Assembly: GCA_001510575.1 (NCBI GenBank)
Contig: LNGK01000003.1
Span: 1,169,755-1,233,754, forward strand
DNA length: 64,000 nucleotides
DNA from: Knoxdaviesia capensis
Taxonomy: Eukaryota > Ascomycota > Sordariomycetes > Microascales > Gondwanamycetaceae
Reading direction: 5' to 3'
Below the pieces are notes generated by a model. The model had not been told where the DNA came from, did no database searches, and saw only the letters and a program-made list of their open reading frames with translations. The position numbers and the translations under genes are program-made. Positions 23,721 to 36,149 of the stretch are shown piece by piece (position 1 is the stretch's first letter; every line of letters starts with the position of its first letter).

Positions 23721-26700
23721 GCTTCTTATACTTCTTCGTTAGTTATATAACTATTCGTTTCTTTATTTATTATAAATAGGAAAGAATTTAGCTTTTTATT
23801 ATAAAAAGTAAGGTTATTACGGCGTTTATCGTGCTATAGTGGTCCTTCTATTAGCTAATATAGTCTTAATAGCTATTAAACCGGGTAGTTACCGAGAAAA
23901 GCGGGTCCCGGAGGACGGAAGGGATAGCTAGATAAAGGACGTTTAGGTTAGTCGCGGTATTTAGAATATCGTGCTATAGCGGTGTTATGCTATTCGGTAT
24001 TAGATAGCATAATTAGCACCTCCTTCCCCTCCCTTCGTCGCACGAATATAGGAAAGGGCGATAGTTAGCCGCGTAAATGTAGGTAGCTAGCGTAAAGCGC
24101 GGGAATTAGGAATAAAGAAAGGAAGAAAGAAAAAAATAGTATATAGGCGTAGTAGTAAGTCTAGAGCGTTCTATTAATTATTAATATAGTAAAATAGGTT
24201 AAAAGTAGGGAAATACGTGGGAAAAAATCGGAAAAGTATATAAAAGGTAGAATATTAGCGGTAATAGTAGTAAAATAAAAAAAGAATAATAAAAGAAAAA
24301 TTCTAAAAAGGGAAAATAGTATAGCTTAATAGTAAGGCGTAGCTAAAAACAAAAATAGAATAAAGGAAATTAGGATATAGATAGAATTAGGATATAAATA
24401 GGGGATAACTATAGAATAAATATTATAAAGGAAAAGTAAAATAATAGATAAAAAATAAAAAGGAAAGAAAGGGTGTAGGGTAAGGTAACTATCTACCGAT
24501 AGACGATAGACGCTTACGATCTAGCTCGAGAAGGCGACGATTAGCATACTAAAGGCTACGAATAGGCTAGCCGTCCTCGACGTACGCTAGGAATAGGTTA
24601 AACCTATTATAGCGTTTATCGAGCCGATAACCGCCCGGTAACTCTAGAGTATAGGTATTACCTTAGTAAACGTCGATAATAAGCTACGGTCCGTTATAGA
24701 ATAGCTCGTATTTATGTTTTTACGGTCGATATCGTAACGTCTAATCGCCTTTACTAAAAATATAGTACGTAGCCTTATCGTTCTATAATATAGTACGGAT
24801 ATATATTCGGTATGCCTTTACGGAGTTAGATACTAGGCGAACGGTCTTAAATAACTATCTTTCGCGAGCTAAATCTTACTAGGAGGCGATAACTTCATCT
24901 ATAGTAGGCTCCCGTTTATATAGCGTAGTAATATAGGTGGCGCTATCGTGGGGCTCGGTACCGAAAAGTAGGTAATACGGGGAAAAGCTACTTATTTACG
25001 GTTTATTTAGGTAGATACGTATGGCTTTAGGAATAACTATTAGCTAATTGATATCTTCTTAGTTTTTAGTATTAGCGCTAGCTAGATAGCTAGCGATATG
25101 CTTAATTTACCCGTTAAAGCGCTTAACTCGGCTATTCGTCTATAGATAGTATATCGTTATACGATACTATTATATAGGGGGGTTATAGTTAGTAAGGAGG
25201 GTCTTAAATTTATTAGAGTTAAAGGGGGTACTATTATCGGTAATAATCTCGACTAGCGGTCTAAATACTATATAAATACGTGCTACTAATAACTTCGTAG
25301 TAGCTAAGGTGTTATTACGAGGGTCTATAGCTACTATAGCGTAGCCGGTAGTATACTCGACTACCGTTAATAGCTATATCCGTTTACTATTAATAATAAA
25401 ACGGCCGGTAAAGTCTATTCCCTAGCGTACTAATAGTCGTATAGTTAGTATCGGTCGTAGCGATTCCGTTACTTCGGGGGGCTTTTATAGTAATTAATAT
25501 TCCGTATACCGTTAAATAGCCTTATTCGTAGCTAAAATTAAGTTAGGATACTATACTCGTTTAGCTAATAGCGTATATAGGGTGCTAACGCGCGTATAGC
25601 CTTCTAGCTTATAGACCTTAATAGCTTCTAAAACGGAGGCCTCGTACGTTAGTATCTTTATTAGGATACGGTTAATAACGGTATATACTTCGCCGTAAAA
25701 GATAGCGAAATAGTCCTAAACGAAGGTCGAAGGGATACGATAGGGGAGTAGATAGCTATTTTCTAGGTAGTTAATAATATCCTAGACGTCGTGCTATCTA
25801 AGGTCGTCTAACTTCTTAATATTAGGGGCGATTAGCGTATCGTTTATAGGTTATTCGGTATTTATAGTATTATTCGGAGGCTATTCGGCGTCGTTTAGTA
25901 GTGGTCGCGCCGGTAGACGTATCTTAAATCGTTAGTTCGGTAGTCTAGGGGTCTCGTTATTAGTGGCGGGAAAGACGTTGGTTAACGTGTTATTATCGTT
26001 CGTTTCGTACCCTTCCTCCTCATTCGTTACGAGCGCTATATCTATACGTAGCTATAATAACTAATTAGCTAAAATATTAGCTTTACTGGATCGGTAGTAA
26101 ATACGTACGCTATAGTATGCGATTATATCGAGAAATCGTAATATTCTAGCTAGCTATTCCTACTTAGTAGTAAAAAGGCGTAGGGTTTCGTAGTCGGTAA
26201 TAATAGTAATCTCGGCGGCCTCTAGCTAGCTCCTCTAATGCTATAATAACATAATAACGGCAAGTATTTCTCTCTCCTAGGCGCTATATCGCTACTAGGT
26301 CTTCGATAAAACGGCGCTAAAGTACGTAACCGGGCGTAAAACGCTACGTTTATTATTAGAATCGCGTTATAGTTAGAATAACGTAGTACCGACGGTATAA
26401 TTAGAAGCGTCGGTCTCGAGTACCGATAGGAGTATATAGTCGTAGTTACGTAGCTCCGGGAGGGAGGCTATAGTATCGCGAATATCGCGCTAGGCTTATA
26501 ATAACTCGTTATCTAGCTATACTTATATACCTTTAGGCTTATCTACTCCGGTATACTTATAGAGTAGGCGCGCTTTATATACGAAGTAGGGGATAAAGCG
26601 GCGTAAATAGCTAGTAGTATTTAAAAAACTACGGATCTCGGTAGTAGTAGTAGGCGCTAGTCTTTCGCGGACGGTAGCTACTTTCTTAGGGTTAGGACGA

Positions 26701-29700
26701 ATGCTATAGATAGAGATAATTATTCTTAGGAACTTACCTTCCTTAACGAACTATTCGTACTTCTTAAGGTTTAATAATAGTCGATAGCGGCTTAATTAGC
26801 GTAGAATAGCGACTATTCTCTTAGCTAATTCTATTATTATCTCACCCTAAATATAAATATCGTCTAAAAGGCCTATAGTAAAGGCGCGTACCGGCTCGAG
26901 GACCTTATTTATAAAACGCTAGAAGGTTATAGGTGCGTTTATAAGGCTAAAGGGTATATAAAGCTATTCGTATTATCTAAACGGCGTAGAAAACGCTATC
27001 TTTAGTACTACCTCGGGGTCTATAACTATCTACTAGAAGCCGTTTTTAAGGTTAAGAAAGGTATAGAATCGATATCTAGCGGCCTATTATAGGGAATCCT
27101 TAATATTCGGTAGTAGATAGGCTACCTTTCGCGTAACTTCGTTTAGCGCGTAGTAGTTAATTACGAAACGGTATCTCGGCTAGTTATTACTAGGGAGGGG
27201 CTTCTTAGGTAGTAATAGTATAGGTACGGACTATAGGGAGTTAATAGCGTATCGAATAACGCCGAGTAAGAGTAGTTTATTAGTGAATTCCTTTATGATT
27301 TCACGTTAGTAGGGGCTATAGCGGCGTAGGGGGAGAGATTTAGGTTTAGTATTAGCGGTCTTAATATTATATTAAGTACGGGCCTTTACGTCCGGTCTAG
27401 TATCGAAATACCGTAGAATAAAGACGAAGGTGTTATTATCGAAGGCCTTTCGTATAATTATTAGGGCTTCGGTATTTACCTTCTTCTATTAGTTTTCTAT
27501 AATAACACGGGCACCGCGAATAGCGTCGCTCTTCGTACGCTCTTTCGTAAGTAATAGTTACTTCTTATACTTGGGTAATAGCTCTTCGTCGAATTCGATA
27601 GTTACTCGGTCGGTATTTACCGTTCTAGGAAACGTTTATTAGGGTAAAGGAGTGTTATTATACTATTACTCGGAGAGGTACGTAATAAAGGGAAACGATT
27701 CGGAGGTAATATAGGAGAGGGTATAGGTATCGGGATCCGCGGGTAAAATGCTATAAATATATATTAATAGAAGTAAAGGGAGGTTCTTATCGTGTAAAGA
27801 TATAGGATTATCGTAGGAAGAGGTAATATTTATCGGATTAGAATCGGTAGTAGAGGTGGTATAGGTAATAGCGATATTATCTCGTCTCTAGGGAGGGTAG
27901 AAATATAGAATAACGGGGGAATCGCGTAGGAGTGTAAGCTTTATCGTGCTATTAGCGTTAGTATAACCGAGTTTCGTAGCTCCGTTTCGGCCGATAGTTA
28001 GGTTAGTAGGATAGGTACTATCGGTAATAATACCGGCTACTATAGAAATAACTTCGGATAGTCTATTAATAGTCGTTAATTAGAAGGAAATAACGATATC
28101 GTTAATAATAGCGAAGCTACTATTACCGCCTAGGCTACTAAGGCGTAGGGGGTTAGCGGACCGGTATAGCGCTAAATAGCGACGGGCGTACGATTTAGAG
28201 ACGAATACGCTAGCTATTCCGGTATCGATAAATACTATAAGCGGCGTTTATTAGTTATTCGTTAGTAAACCGGTATAGAGGCGGTATCATTCACGGTATC
28301 CTTCGCGTCGTAGCTATTTTATTAGTATCTTACTAATTAACGTTAATTCCTCTACCGAAGGGATTATAAATAGTATAGAATAGTAAGTAACGTTAGCGAA
28401 ATAGTTATTATCTACGTCTAAGCCCGTAGCTTCTAAGAGGGGAGATCCTTCGGGAGATAAGTCTTCTTTCTATGTGGGGTATATGCTATGAATAGCGGTT
28501 TTCTTATCCCCTCTCCTATTATTCCGCTATCCTTTATCTATTATTAGTCTATCTTTATTCCTAGAGGGGTAGGGAGTAGGGGAACGGTATGTTTTTCGGT
28601 CTTAAGACGGTCTTTATAAATAGTTATAGTTACGGGAGGTATTTCGAGAATAGTTACGAGGCTCGCGGGAATAACTACGATTATCTATCGTCTAGCCTCG
28701 ATTTATCGTGAAACGCGTGTTCTAGCGCGCCTTTTAACGTCGATCGTTATTCTTAGTACGTAGCTCCGTATATTCGCGAACCTAATAACCTATCTTTCCG
28801 TATTAGAAACACGTGGATTTATCTCTATCTTTATCTTACGTGATATAATTAAGTGCTTCTTTACGGGTTCTAAATTATAGCGTTTCTCCTTCCTCCTCGG
28901 TCTTCGGCGCGGTATTTAATTAAGCGGCGTATAATTATCTAGTCTTTAATAGGTAGTAGGTAATATTAACTATAGTACGGATACTAGAATCGGGGGTTAT
29001 ATCCTACTATATCTTATACTATAAGTCCGTAATATTATAGCGTAGAATATCCTCTACTATACGTCGAATATAATACGTTTCGAGTAAGTTATCGGTAGAA
29101 TTCTATATTATTTTAGCTAAAAGCTCGATAGCTTTATATTCGGACTTATTCTAATAATTAAACGCGAGAGCTATAAATACACGCGAAGGGGTAGATATTA
29201 GTATACGACTAGAGATAAATATTAGTATAGATTCTACTAGTATAGGCTATAGTATATCGGTATACTATCGAATAAAATACTAAAGGGGTATAAATTCGCC
29301 TCTAATTACTAGTAGTATTCGAGACGTCTAATACGTATATAGAATTATAGATTTATATAAGTAGGTCTAAATACGTACTAATTATACTATAACTATATAG
29401 TCTACCTTACTTAAGTAGTCGCTTTATAGCTAACTAATAGCTTTTTTACCGTTTTTCTTACGATCCTCTCTATTACTAATATCCGATAGGAGTATTAGCT
29501 TTAGAAACGTCGCTTAGAGGTATTAATACTACCCGATAGCGTACTTATCGTTTATTAGAGGTATATTATACTTTATTAGACTACCTTCGATAGCTAAATT
29601 CCCGTTTTCTAAACGAGGGCCTAGGAATCGTCCTTTAATAGCTAGCTATAATAGTGGTATAAAGCCGTTAATGCTAATATCGGTAAACGGTTTGCTTTTA

Positions 29701-31481
29701 GGTCCTAGATATAATTTCGCTTAAAATATCACTTTAGGGGGTATTGTTTATGAGGGTATTCGCTAGAATAGTGTAGGAAATATTAGAAATATACTACTAT
29801 CGTATGCTCCTTATCTATATACATAACCTTATTATCCTTCTAGAACCGTACTACCTATGCCTCTCGGTGTTTATAATGTAATATACGGTACCGAGGGCTA
29901 GTTTCTCGTCGGTTAGACGCTAGTTATAGGTAATAACGGGTTATTAGCTGTGGTTACGCTAGAAAGGGGGCTCTTTCTACCTAGGTCGGTAGGTAATAGT
30001 AGTCCTATTATCTACGGACTAGCTAATAATAGCGAGGGAGTAGGAAAAGAGGATAAGGTAGCTATAGCTATAGCTAGTAAGTTACTACGGCTTATAGCGT
30101 CTATTAGCTTTTCTAGAAGCTTTTCTATTATTATACTAATAACGGTATTTATATTATCGGTACGCTCTTTCTCTCTCGCTTATCTATTAAAGTTAGACTC
30201 TATATAGTCCGTAAGTAGCGCTTTTATTATTTACTTTAATTCCTCGATCGTAATAGACTTAGTATATTAAGGTAGTAGACTACTAGCCGGCTATACCGGT
30301 GGAATATTTATCCCGTTATCTATAGCCTTTCCTTTCCCTCGTCCTATTATTATCTGACGATTATACGTAATAGGGGTTACTTCCGTAGGGGGTTATAGCT
30401 CCTTAACTAGTAACTTACCGGTTTATAGGTTAGTTATAGCGCTTACCTTACTTAAGGCTTTAAGGTTATAGGTAATGCTTTTATCTCTTTTACGTAGAAC
30501 ACGTTATTCTTTATCCGATATTCGGCGTAAAAGCGGATATTAGCGGTCTAGGTTCGCTAGGAAATAGGGGGTTAGGGATATAAACCGATAGTAAGTAGGA
30601 GCGAAAGGGAATAAATAGGGAAAACTAGAGCGTAATAGTTATAAATAGTTAGATAGTCTAGATTTATAGGGTTAATAATAGGGGAAAAGAGCGGTAGAAA
30701 GGATAACTATTAGAAAAGAAATAGGGCTAGTAAAATAAGAAATAAGACTATTAGTATGTAAACGGGGTATAAAGGGGGTATAAAAGCGGGTTAGTCTTAG
30801 AATAAGAGGCGGATTAGTAATTAGAATTAAATAGAATAGGAGAATAGGTAATAAAGGAAATCCGTAAACGGAAGTAGTAGAAAATAATCGAAAATAGTAG
30901 AAATATTAAGACGTTAGTTATCGGAATAGTAGGAGTCTTAGAAATAACTAGAAAAAGTCGTAAAAATAAATAGGTAAAGTCGTAAAATAAAGGAAAAGTC
31001 GTAGAAATAAATAAAAATAGAGGGATTAGCTATTAAATATTTAGTAATAGGACTCGAACCTATTAGTAGTATCCGATAGCTTAGGAGGTATAGGAAAGGT
31101 ACGCGGGAAGCGTATAAAACGTCGGTAAAGGTAGGGTAATTCGGTATTTTACCGGAATAATAGTAGTTAATTAGCTATTAGTTCGGTAAGGACGGAATTA
31201 AAAGAAGGAAATTAAAAGATATTTATTTAACGTGCTTTCGTTACTAAAAGGAGGTTAAATAGAAAGGGTTTTTTATAAAAGAAAGGTAATTCGTGGTTTA
31301 CCGCGGCGGAAAGTAGTAAAGCTATCGGCGGAGGTGAATTCTAAATTAAAAGAAAGGAAAGTCGAGATATCGGTCGATTACGTATCGATTAGGACTCGAA
31401 CCTAGAGGAAAGGTAGTCGATTACGACGGTTAGGCTTTAAAGGAAGGTTAATAAGAGATTAATAGTATAAGCATTACGCTT

Positions 31482-31501
31482 ATAAAAAATTAATTTTTTA
31501 T
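31482..31501. repeat. Perfect AT palindrome next to the gypsy 5' LTR
   Basis: ATAAAAAATTAATTTTTTAT, a perfect 20-bp palindrome overlapping the LTR edge where a primer binding site is expected. It is conserved as a 22-bp palindrome in copy 2 (36,128-36,149) and copy 3 (49,205-49,226). Confidence 0.85.
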
Positions 31502-31781
31502 GATTCCTAGATATATAGTCTAAAGGACTAACAAATAAGTTACAATTATAAGGCACGTATAGAGAAATATATATAAAGGGAAGCTTAAATTTTTTCTATC
31601 TCAAGATATTTCCTATAAAAGCGCGGCAGATATCTACCTTTTATAGGTCTTTTGCCAGCTCTTTAAGGCATTTATATACATATAGATATACACCCAAATA
31701 CTCACCGCTGGGCAGTATCCACGTGCATTGGTGTACGTTTGTACGTAATTGCAATGCACTCTGACCTATTGGGGATCCACA
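31499..31781 (-). repeat. 5' LTR of gypsy copy 1
   Basis: 283 bp, TATGATTCC ... GGGGATCCACA. It keeps CpA at its right end. Followed by CTAG (31,782-31,785). Confidence 0.9.
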
Positions 31782-34172
31782 CTAGTTCACTCGAATAAGC
31801 CTGCACTAGCTATTTCTACTAGCTAGTTTACTCGAATGAGCCCGTATATATAGCTAGCACTAGCTATTTCCACTAGCTGGTTCGCTCGAACGAGCTAGCA
31901 TTAGCTGTTTCCACTAGCTGGTTCACTGGAATAAGCTAGTACTAGCTGTTTCTACTGGCTAGTTTACTCGAATGAGCCCGCATGTGTAGCTACACTAGCT
32001 GTTTCTACTAGCTATTTCGCTCGAACGAGCTAGCACTAGCTATTTCTACTAGCTGGTTCACTCGAATGAGCTAGCACTAGCTGTTTCTACTAGCTGGTTC
32101 GCTCGAACGAGCTAGCACTAGCTATTTCCACTAGCTATTTCGCTCGAACGAGCTAGCACTAGCTATTTCTACTGGCTAGTTCGCTCGAACGAGCTAGCAC
32201 TAGCTATTTCTACTAGCTAGTTTACTAGAATGAGCTAGTACTAGCTATTTCTACTAGCTAGTTCACTCGAATAAGCCCGTATATATAGCTATACTAGCTG
32301 TTTCTACTAGCTATTTCGCTCGAACGAGCTAGTACTAGCTATTTCTACTAGCTAGTTCGCTCGAACGAGCTAGCACTAGCTATTTCTACTAGCTAGTTTA
32401 CTAGAATAAGCTAGCACTAGCTATTTCTACTAGCTAGTTCACTCGAATAAGCCCGCATATATAGCTATACTAGCTATTTCCACTAGCTATTTCGCTCGAA
32501 CGAGCTAGCACTAGCTATTTCCACTAGCTAGTTCACTAGAATAAGCTAGTACTAGCTATTTCTACTAGCTAGTTTACTCGAATAAGCCTATATATATAGC
32601 TATACTAGCTATTTCCACTAGCTAGTTTACTCGAATAAGCTAGTACTAGCTATTTCTACTAGCTAGTTTACTCGAATAAGCCCGTATATATAGCTATACT
32701 AGCTATTTCTACTAGCTAGTTTACTCGAATAAGCCCGTATATATAGCTATACTAGCTATTTCTACTAGCTATTTCGCTCGAACGAGCCCGTATATATAGC
32801 CACACTAGCTATTTCTACTAGCTATTTTATTTAAACGAGCCCGTATATATAGCTACTTTAGCTATTTCTACTAGCTATTTTATTTAAACGAGCCCGTATA
32901 TATAGCTACTCTAGCTATTTCCACTAGCTATTTTATTTAAACGAGCCCGCATATATAGCTATACTAGCTATTTCTACTAGCTATTTCGCTCGAACGAGCT
33001 AGTACTAGCTATTTCTACTAGCTAGTTCACTCGAATAAGCCCGTATATGCAGCTACACTAGCTATTTCTACTAGCTAGTTTACTCGAATGAGCCCGCATA
33101 TATAGCTATACTAGCTATTTCTACTAGCTAGTTCACTCGAATGAGCCCGCATGTGTAGCTATACTAGCTGTTTCCACTAGCTAGTTCACTCGAATGAGCT
33201 AGTACTAGCTATTTCTACTAGCTAGTTTACTCGAATGAGCCCGTATATATAGCTATACTAGCTATTTCTACTAGCTATTTCGCTCGAACGAGCTAGTACT
33301 AGCTATTTCTACTAGCTGTTTCGCTCGAACGAGCCAGCACTAGCTGTTTCTACTAGCTGTTTCGCTCGAACGAGCCAGCACTAGCTGTTTCTACTAGCTG
33401 GTTCACTCGAATAAGCTAGCACTAGCTGTTCCTACTAGCTGGTTCACTCGAATAAGCTAGTACTAGCTGTTTCTACTAGCTATTTCGCTCGAACGAGCTA
33501 GTATATATAGCTATACTAGCTATTTCTACTAGCTATTTTATTTAAACGAGCCCGTATATATAGCTATACTAGCTATTTCTACTAGCTATTTCGCTCGAAC
33601 GAGCTAGTACTAGCTATTTCTACTAGCTAGTTTACTCGAATGAGCCCGTATGTATAGCTATACTAGCTATTTCTACTAGCTAGTTTACTCGAATAAGCTA
33701 GTACTAGCTATTTCTACTAGCTAGTTCACTCGAATAAGCCCGTATATATAGCTATACTAGCTATTTCTACTAGCTAGTTTACTCGAATAAGCTAGTACTA
33801 GCTATTTCTACTAGCTAGTTTACTCGAATAAGCTAGTACTAGCTATTTCTACTAGCTAGTTTACTTAAATGAGCCCGTATGTGTAGCTATACTAGCTGTT
33901 TCTACTAGCTGTTTCGCTCGAATGAGCTAGCACTGGCTGTTTCTACTAGCTAGTTTACTAGAATAAGCTAGTACTAGCTATTTCTACTAGCTGGTTTACT
34001 CGAATGAGCCCGTATGTGTAGCTATACTAGCTGTTTCTACTAGCTGGTTTACTCGAATAAGCTAGTACTAGCTATTTCTACTAGCTAGTTTACTCGAATA
34101 AGCCCGTATATATAGCTATACTAGTTATTTCTACTAGCTATTTCGCTCGAACGAGCCCGTATGTTTAGCTAC
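31782..34172. repeat. Hairpin-rich minisatellite array, right part
   Basis: Continuation of the 19,660 array after the gypsy insertion, with the same 41-bp and 53-56-bp monomers. This part has many monomers with intact CACTAGCTGTTTC and GCTCGAACGAGC, so it is less RIP-mutated than most of the block. No coding potential. Confidence 0.9.
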
Positions 34173-34384
34173 ACTAGTATGCCTTATAGCTAGAAGGATG
34201 CTTGCTGTTTCGAGCGAATTAGTAGGGCCCTAGACGGTTTAGCTATACTAGCATGCCCTATAGCTAGAAGGATGCTTGCTATTTCGAGCGAATTAGTAGG
34301 GCCCTAGACGGTTTAGCTATACTGGTATGCCCTGTGGCTAGAAGGATGCTTACTATTTCGAGCGAATCAGTAGGGCCCTAGACG
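34173..34384. repeat. Three tandem copies of a 74-bp unit
   Basis: Units start at 34,173, 34,247 and 34,321 with ACTAG(C/T)ATGCC, run through TAGCTAGAAGGATGCTTGCT and TTCGAGCGAATTAGTAGGG, and end CCCTAGACGG. They form the right edge of the hairpin array. Differences are mostly C/T. Confidence 0.85.
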
Positions 34385-34488
34385 GGGGGCCCTGGCCCGT
34401 TCGCTCGAAACAGCTAGTTAAAACAGCCAGGCCGGGCAAATTTTTATATAGGCGGGGGGGCCCTGGACGCTGCAGAATGGGTGCTATA
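34385..34488. repeat. GC-rich terminal module of the array
   Basis: A GC-rich, little-mutated stretch with GGGGGCCCTGGCCCGTTCG, then GCCAGGCCGGGC, a run of G, and GGACGCTGCAGAATGGGTGC followed by TATA. Mutated versions of its last part recur at about 49,734-49,764 and 50,172-50,222, so it is the end of a dispersed repeat. It stops abruptly at gypsy internal sequence (34,489). Confidence 0.6.
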
Positions 34489-35848
34489 CGTACTTAGCGT
34501 ATTAATCTAGTTCTTATCGGTATCTATAAAGGTATCTATTTCGGCCGATATATTACTGGGTACCTAGTAATTAGCCTAATAGTTATAGTATTCGGTATAA
34601 GTATTCTATATAACGTTATTAATAGCGTATCGATAATAGAGAATACCCGGGTATTTAATACGTCTTAGTATATATCGGGTATATAGAATCGGCTTAACGG
34701 CTCTGATTATAGCGGTAACGCGCGGTACGTTCGTAACGGGAGTAGCGGTAGGGGGAATAGCGGCTATAGTAGGTAATAGGGTATTATTAACGTTATTATT
34801 ATTATTATTAATAGGCTATTAAGAGATATTATTATCTTTTATAATATAAATAGTAGGCTTAGTAAGTAGAATAGCTATTAATAGTATTAGTAATAGAAAA
34901 GATAGATAAGAAAGAGATAGTAGTAATAAGAGAGATAAAGAACTATCTAATTCTAAATCGTTTATAGCTAGAGATCGCTAGCTTCTTATACTTCTTCGTT
35001 AATCGTATAACTATTCGTTTCTTTATTTATTATAAATAAGAAAGAATTTAGCTTTTTATCGTAAAAGGTAAGGTTATTACGGCGTTTATCGTGCTATAGT
35101 AGTCTTTCTATTAGCTAATATAGTCTTAATAGCTATTAAACTAGGTAGTTACCGAGAAAAGCGGGTCCTAGAGGCGGAAGGGATAGCTAGATAAAGGACG
35201 TTTAGGTTAGTCGCGGTATTTAGAATATCGTACTATAGCGGTATTATACTATTCGGTTATTAGATAGTATAATTAGTACCTCCTTCCCCTCCCTTTATCG
35301 TACGAATATAAGAAAGTACGATAGTTAGCTACGTAAATATAGGTAGCTAGTATAAAGCGCGGGAATTAGGAATAAAGAAAGGAAGAAAGAAAAAATAGTA
35401 TATAGGCGTAGCGGTAAGTCTAGAGCGTTCTATTAATTATTAATATAGTAAAATAGGTTAAAAGTAGGGAAATACGCGGGAAAAAATCGGAAAAAGTATA
35501 TAAAAAGTAGAATATTAGCGGTAATAGCGGTAAAATAAAAAAAAGAAGAATAAAGGAAAAATTCTAAAAAGGGAAAATAGTATAGCTTAATAGTAAGGCG
35601 TAGCTAAAATAAAAATAGAATAAAGGAAATTAGGATATAGATAGAATTAAGGTATAAATAGGGGATAACTATAAAATAAATATTATAAAGGAAAAGTAAA
35701 ATAATAAATAAAAAATAAAAAAAGAAAGAAATAGTATAGGGTAAGGCGACTATCTACTAATAGACGATAGACGCTTACGATCTAGCTCGAGTAGGCGACG
35801 ACTAGTATACTAAAGGCTACGAATAGGCTAGCTATCCTTAACGTACGC
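34489..35848 (-). mobile_element. Gypsy copy 3, left fragment (3' part, LTR missing)
   Basis: Matches internal sequence of copy 1 from about 23,218 to about 24,590 (CGTACTTAGCGTATTAATC onward), including part of the extra downstream frame. The 3' LTR and about 950 bp of internal sequence are absent: the fragment begins directly at the array module. The right edge is the ACGC target site of copy 2. The element resumes at 42,301. Confidence 0.85.
35845..35848. repeat. Target site duplication ACGC, left copy
   Basis: ACGC at 35,845-35,848 and 42,297-42,300. The uninterrupted homologous site in copy 1 reads GTACGCTAGGAAT near 24,583, which proves the insertion and its 4-bp duplication. Confidence 0.85.
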
Positions 35849-36131
35849 TATGGATCCCCAATAGGTCGGAGTGCATTGCAATTACGTATAAACGTACACT
35901 AATACACGTGGATACTGCCTAGCGGTGAGCATTTAAGTGTATATCTATATATATATAAATGCCTTAAAGAGCTAGTAAAAGACCTATAAAAGGTAGATAT
36001 CTACCGCGCTTTCATAGGAAATATCTTAAGATAGAAAAAATTTAAGCTTCCCTTTATATATATTTCTCTATACGTGCCTTATAATTGTAACTTATTTATT
36101 AGTCCTTTAGATTATATATCTAGGAATTATA
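35849..36131 (+). repeat. 5' LTR of gypsy copy 2
   Basis: 283 bp, TATGGATCCCC ... CTAGGAATTATA; TG and CA ends mutated to TA. Inverted relative to the LTRs of copy 1. Confidence 0.9.
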
Positions 36132-36149
36132 AAAAATTAATTTTTTATA
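36128..36149. repeat. Perfect 22-bp AT palindrome at the gypsy copy 2 leader
   Basis: TATAAAAAATTAATTTTTTA plus TA, perfectly self-complementary, straddling the LTR end. No tRNA 3'-end match (TGG...) is visible at this place. Confidence 0.85.

Larger units (their letters stand above)
21988..31781 (-). mobile_element. Ty3/gypsy retrotransposon, copy 1, full length, RIP-mutated
   Basis: 9794-bp element on the minus strand, inserted in the hairpin array with a 4-bp CTAG duplication. Both LTRs are 283 bp. In sense order from the right end: leader (31,498 to about 30,300), Gag (about 30,250-28,400; a zinc-knuckle pattern at about 28,763-28,810 with three of its four ligands read as tyrosine), protease/RT (about 27,900-26,650), RNase H, integrase (ITDNGTPF codons at about 25,223-25,250), and a further conserved frame at about 23,720-22,750. 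Integrase after RT marks it as Ty3/gypsy. Stops are spread through all frames, so it is dead. It is the least mutated of the gypsy copies here. Confidence 0.9.

Noticed and set aside
29950..30207. Open 85-codon plus-strand frame
   Set aside because: Lies over the N-terminal Gag region read on the minus strand in a dead gypsy element; no independent support.
31366..31440. Possible tRNA gene around the B-box-like sequence in the gypsy leader
   Set aside because: A T-arm can be drawn but no D-arm, anticodon arm or acceptor stem fits; kept only as a B-box observation.
19660..34172. CRISPR-like look of the 41-56 bp repeats
   Set aside because: Monomers are contiguous, with no unique spacers, and the setting is a eukaryotic nuclear genome; it is a minisatellite.
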